NCBI GenBank assembly: GCA_964465665.1
Contig: CAYXKM010000246.1
Span: 1-25,638, forward strand
DNA length: 25,638 nt
Source of the DNA: JAKEGN01 sp964465665
GTDB taxonomy: Bacteria > Pseudomonadota > Gammaproteobacteria > Steroidobacterales > Woeseiaceae
Reading direction: 5' to 3'
In this document: piece after piece, positions 23,386 through 25,638 of the stretch
Layout of the letters: each line of letters opens with the position of its first letter
How positions within the stretch are numbered: the stretch's first letter is position 1
Notes under the pieces: generated by a model
What the model was told of the DNA's origin: nothing
Seen by the model: the letters and a program-made list of their open reading frames with translations, nothing else
Database searches by the model: none
Position numbers and translations under genes: made by a program

Positions 23386-25115
23386 TGCTCGCTTCCGGCT
23401 CATCGCTGTTTCTCCTGGAGCTTGTCTGGCAGCAACTATGGATCGGTATCGCCCTGGTGTTGCTCGTAAGTGGTGGTCTTCATTTCGCCAAGCGTCTCAA
23501 CGCCGCGACGCGTCACTGGATATGGGCGCTGACATTGCTCACCCTGGCGTTGCTGCCGCTGGCATCGCTACTTCCTGAAGCCGCCGTGCCGCAGCCCATT
23601 GAACACAGACTACTGCAACAAGCCACACCCGCCATATCCGGTGCTGTCCAGGTGACTGACGAAATCTTCGCCGACGCAGGCGCCGCGGCCACGCAACCGC
23701 GCCCACGAGCGCTTCTTGCCGAAGTCGGTGACCGCATTCGTAGTTCGCAGGCGGTTCGATGGATGGCGACCTCGTTACTCGTGCTGTGGTGCGCCGGCAC
23801 CCTGTGCATGTTGCTGGGCCTGGTAAGCGGCATAAGGAGAGCAGCGAAATTGCGGCGCGAATCCGCACCTGCCCCGATCCGGTCCGAGCTGGTCGACATT
23901 CGCCTGACGACGGCTGCCGGCTCGCCGATGGTCGTCGGCCTTCGCCATCCCAGCATCCTAATTCCATTGGTACTTTTCGATGAAATGCCGCGGTCGGAGC
24001 TGCAACGCATCCTCGATCACGAGCTGGCACACGTGCGCCGCGGCGATCACTGGATGATGCTGTTGCAACGAATTATCGAGGCCGTCTGGTTCTTCCATCC
24101 CGCCGTTCGCTTTGCCGCCCGCCGCCTCGACCTCGAGCGGGAAATCTCCTGCGACGATCGCGCCGCACCTGACCGGCGTAACAGTTATGCCGACAGCCTT
24201 GTCAGAATCTGCAGGACCATGCTTGCCGCAAGAACAGGCGCACTGCTCGCCGTGGGCGCCGTGCAGTCGCAAAGCCAGCTGGCGCAGCGCGTCAGTTGTC
24301 TGCTGGACGGGCACCGCAGCCATGCGCCCGACGTTTCTCGTACCGGGATCGCGATGTCTTCTTTTCTCCTCGTCGGTGCCCTTGCCCTGGCGATGGAATG
24401 GATGCCGCGAATAGCAGACGCGGAAACGTTACCGGCGGAGTTCCGCTCACCTCTGACAGAGGCATCCACTACAGGCGAGCTGGCGTTGTTGCAGGGACTG
24501 ATCACCGCTGGCCCGGATGCAGAAGAAACCGTAATGCGTCCCGAACCTCGCACGGCACTGCACTCAGCAGAACGTTTCGGGCATTTTGACGCAGTAGAGG
24601 CTCTGATGGATGCGGGCGCCACGCTGCAAGCCGCAGCACGCGATGACATTGAGCTGCTCGCGCAACTCGCGGCGGCCGGTTCCGACCTGAATCACTGGTC
24701 ACCTGGCGACGGGACTCCGCTGATAGCCGCGGCCCGTCATGGCAACCTTTCGGCAGCACAGTGGCTCCTCGACAACGGTGCGGATGTAAACCTGGCCGCA
24801 ATCGGTGACGGGAATCCGCTTATCCTCGCAGCCGCAAACAGACACCTGGATCTGATGCGGCTGCTGCTTGACCGCGGCGCGAACATCGATGCCGTCGTCC
24901 CCGGAGACGAGACCGCTCTGATCACGTCCGCGCGAGTTGGCGCGATCGAGTCGGTGCGCTTGCTGCTGGACAGCGGCGCCGCCATCGAGCTGGCGGTTCC
25001 GGCACCAGGTGGCCCGCTCGGCAAAACTGAAATTCGCACGGCACTGAATCAGGCGAAGTCCGGCGGGCATGAGGACATCGTATTGCTGCTTGAGGCCCGT
25101 GGCGCGCGGCGCTGA
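23382..25115 (+). CDS. M56 (BlaR1-type) membrane metallopeptidase with C-terminal ankyrin repeats
   Basis: The product is 577 residues. Membrane helices lie at about 10-35, 45-65, 127-151 and 321-340. The zinc protease motif HELAH is at 213-217 in the loop between helices 3 and 4, with EISCDD (from Glu254) supplying the usual third-ligand region. After helix 4, where BlaR1 carries a penicillin-binding sensor, there are instead about six ankyrin repeats (from about residue 355 to the end; for example GTPLIAAARHGNLSAAQWLL, then NPLILAAANRHLDLMRLLLD). By BlaR1 topology this part would face the periplasm. It presumably senses a signal and releases repression by the overlapping BlaI-type gene. The ligand or partner is unknown. 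The GMC oxidoreductase gene starts 5 bp downstream. Confidence 0.92.
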   Translation: MMLASGSSLFLLELVWQQLWIGIALVLLVSGGLHFAKRLNAATRHWIWALTLLTLALLPLASLLPEAAVPQPIEHRLLQQATPAISGAVQVTDEIFADAGAAATQPRPRALLAEVGDRIRSSQAVRWMATSLLVLWCAGTLCMLLGLVSGIRRAAKLRRESAPAPIRSELVDIRLTTAAGSPMVVGLRHPSILIPLVLFDEMPRSELQRILDHELAHVRRGDHWMMLLQRIIEAVWFFHPAVRFAARRLDLEREISCDDRAAPDRRNSYADSLVRICRTMLAARTGALLAVGAVQSQSQLAQRVSCLLDGHRSHAPDVSRTGIAMSSFLLVGALALAMEWMPRIADAETLPAEFRSPLTEASTTGELALLQGLITAGPDAEETVMRPEPRTALHSAERFGHFDAVEALMDAGATLQAAARDDIELLAQLAAAGSDLNHWSPGDGTPLIAAARHGNLSAAQWLLDNGADVNLAAIGDGNPLILAAANRHLDLMRLLLDRGANIDAVVPGDETALITSARVGAIESVRLLLDSGAAIELAVPAPGGPLGKTEIRTALNQAKSGGHEDIVLLLEARGARR

Positions 25116-25120
25116 CGCCA

Positions 25121-25638
25121 ATGCTTATCGATACCCGCGAACTCCCGCCGGACAGCCTGATCGAGGCGGATCTTATGATCGTCGGCGGTGGCATTGCCGG
25201 CATTGCAATGGCACGCGAGTTCGAGCAATCGGGAATCGATGTCTGCATCCTGGAAAGCGGCGGCGAAGACCCGGACCCGGACGTTCAGGACCTTTACGCT
25301 GGCAAGGCCCGCATGCGCGGTGCGGGGAATAACAGCCTCGACATCGACGACTACCTTACGAGTTCACGCTTCCGCTTTCTCGGCGGCTCGGGAAACGCAT
25401 GGGGTGGCAAGTGCGTGCCACTCGATCCCGCCGATTTCACCCGGCGTGACTGGGTCCCCGACAGCGGCTGGCCGCTGACTCGCCAGGAGCTGCAGCCATT
25501 CTATGACCGGGCCTGCGACCTGTTCGACATATGCCATTTCCCCCTGGACCCTGCTGTCCACTGGACGGACGAGAGACCAGCGGTCGACTTCGGCGACGCC
25601 AGCCTGCAGTCGCTGCCGCGCTACTTCACACGCTGCAC
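25121..25638 (+). CDS. GMC-family FAD-dependent oxidoreductase (5' part)
   Basis: The first 172 codons are present; the gene runs out of the window. The N terminus has a Rossmann FAD-binding motif (LMIVGGGIAGIAMAREF, then a Glu at the end of strand 2 in CILESGG), and a second flavin-contact motif FLGGSGNAWGGKCVPLDP (about residues 88-105), as in GMC oxidoreductases such as choline or glucose-type dehydrogenases. The following SGWPLTRQELQPFYDRA is also family-typical. There is no signal peptide. The ATG lies 5 bp after the M56 stop, with no strong ribosome binding site of its own, suggesting coupling and one operon. The substrate cannot be inferred from this part. Confidence 0.9.
   Translation, partial: MLIDTRELPPDSLIEADLMIVGGGIAGIAMAREFEQSGIDVCILESGGEDPDPDVQDLYAGKARMRGAGNNSLDIDDYLTSSRFRFLGGSGNAWGGKCVPLDPADFTRRDWVPDSGWPLTRQELQPFYDRACDLFDICHFPLDPAVHWTDERPAVDFGDASLQSLPRYFTRC

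Overview
The window is GC-rich, densely coding bacterial DNA of Gram-negative type. It has an outer-membrane TonB-dependent receptor, a lipoprotein with a lipobox, a PknB-type kinase fused to TPRs, a TPR-sulfotransferase, and a very large secreted protein with thrombospondin-3 repeats and a choice-of-anchor U-like domain. This mix fits an environmental, probably marine, gammaproteobacterium; the class is an inference. I saw no rRNA, tRNA, CRISPR array, transposase or phage gene.

Layout. (1) 1-10076, plus strand: the 3' end of a Ser/Thr kinase-TPR gene, an 8.4-kb gene for a secreted mosaic protein of 2795 residues, and a 75-residue glycine-rich lipoprotein whose ribosome binding site overlaps the giant gene's stop. 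(2) 10165-12151: two overlapping genes for YdbS/YdbT-type bacterial PH-domain membrane proteins. (3) 12180-13675, minus strand: a secreted amidohydrolase and a GFA-like zinc protein. (4) 13862-14574: a repressor-style control region (two near-identical 18-bp dyads around a sigma70-like promoter), a four-helix membrane protein and a small XRE regulator. (5) 14696-15808: a TetR regulator with a dyad over its own promoter, then a DUF1761 membrane protein. (6) 15917-22602: a divergent methylenetetrahydrofolate reductase-like protein, a TonB-dependent receptor with very aromatic loops, a cytoplasmic propeller-like protein and, convergent to it, a TPR-sulfotransferase. (7) 22919-25638: a BlaI/MecI-type repressor, an M56 (BlaR1-type) membrane metallopeptidase carrying ankyrin repeats instead of a penicillin sensor, and the start of a GMC-type flavin oxidoreductase.

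Three small regulator modules (XRE, TetR, BlaI) each lie beside a dyad-bearing promoter that I could locate by eye. The best candidates for undescribed biology are the BlaI/M56-ankyrin/oxidoreductase unit, the receptor/propeller/TPR-sulfotransferase group with the altered MTHFR-like protein, and the giant mosaic protein, in which one propeller interrupts an Ig-like domain and another interrupts a calcium-binding repeat array.
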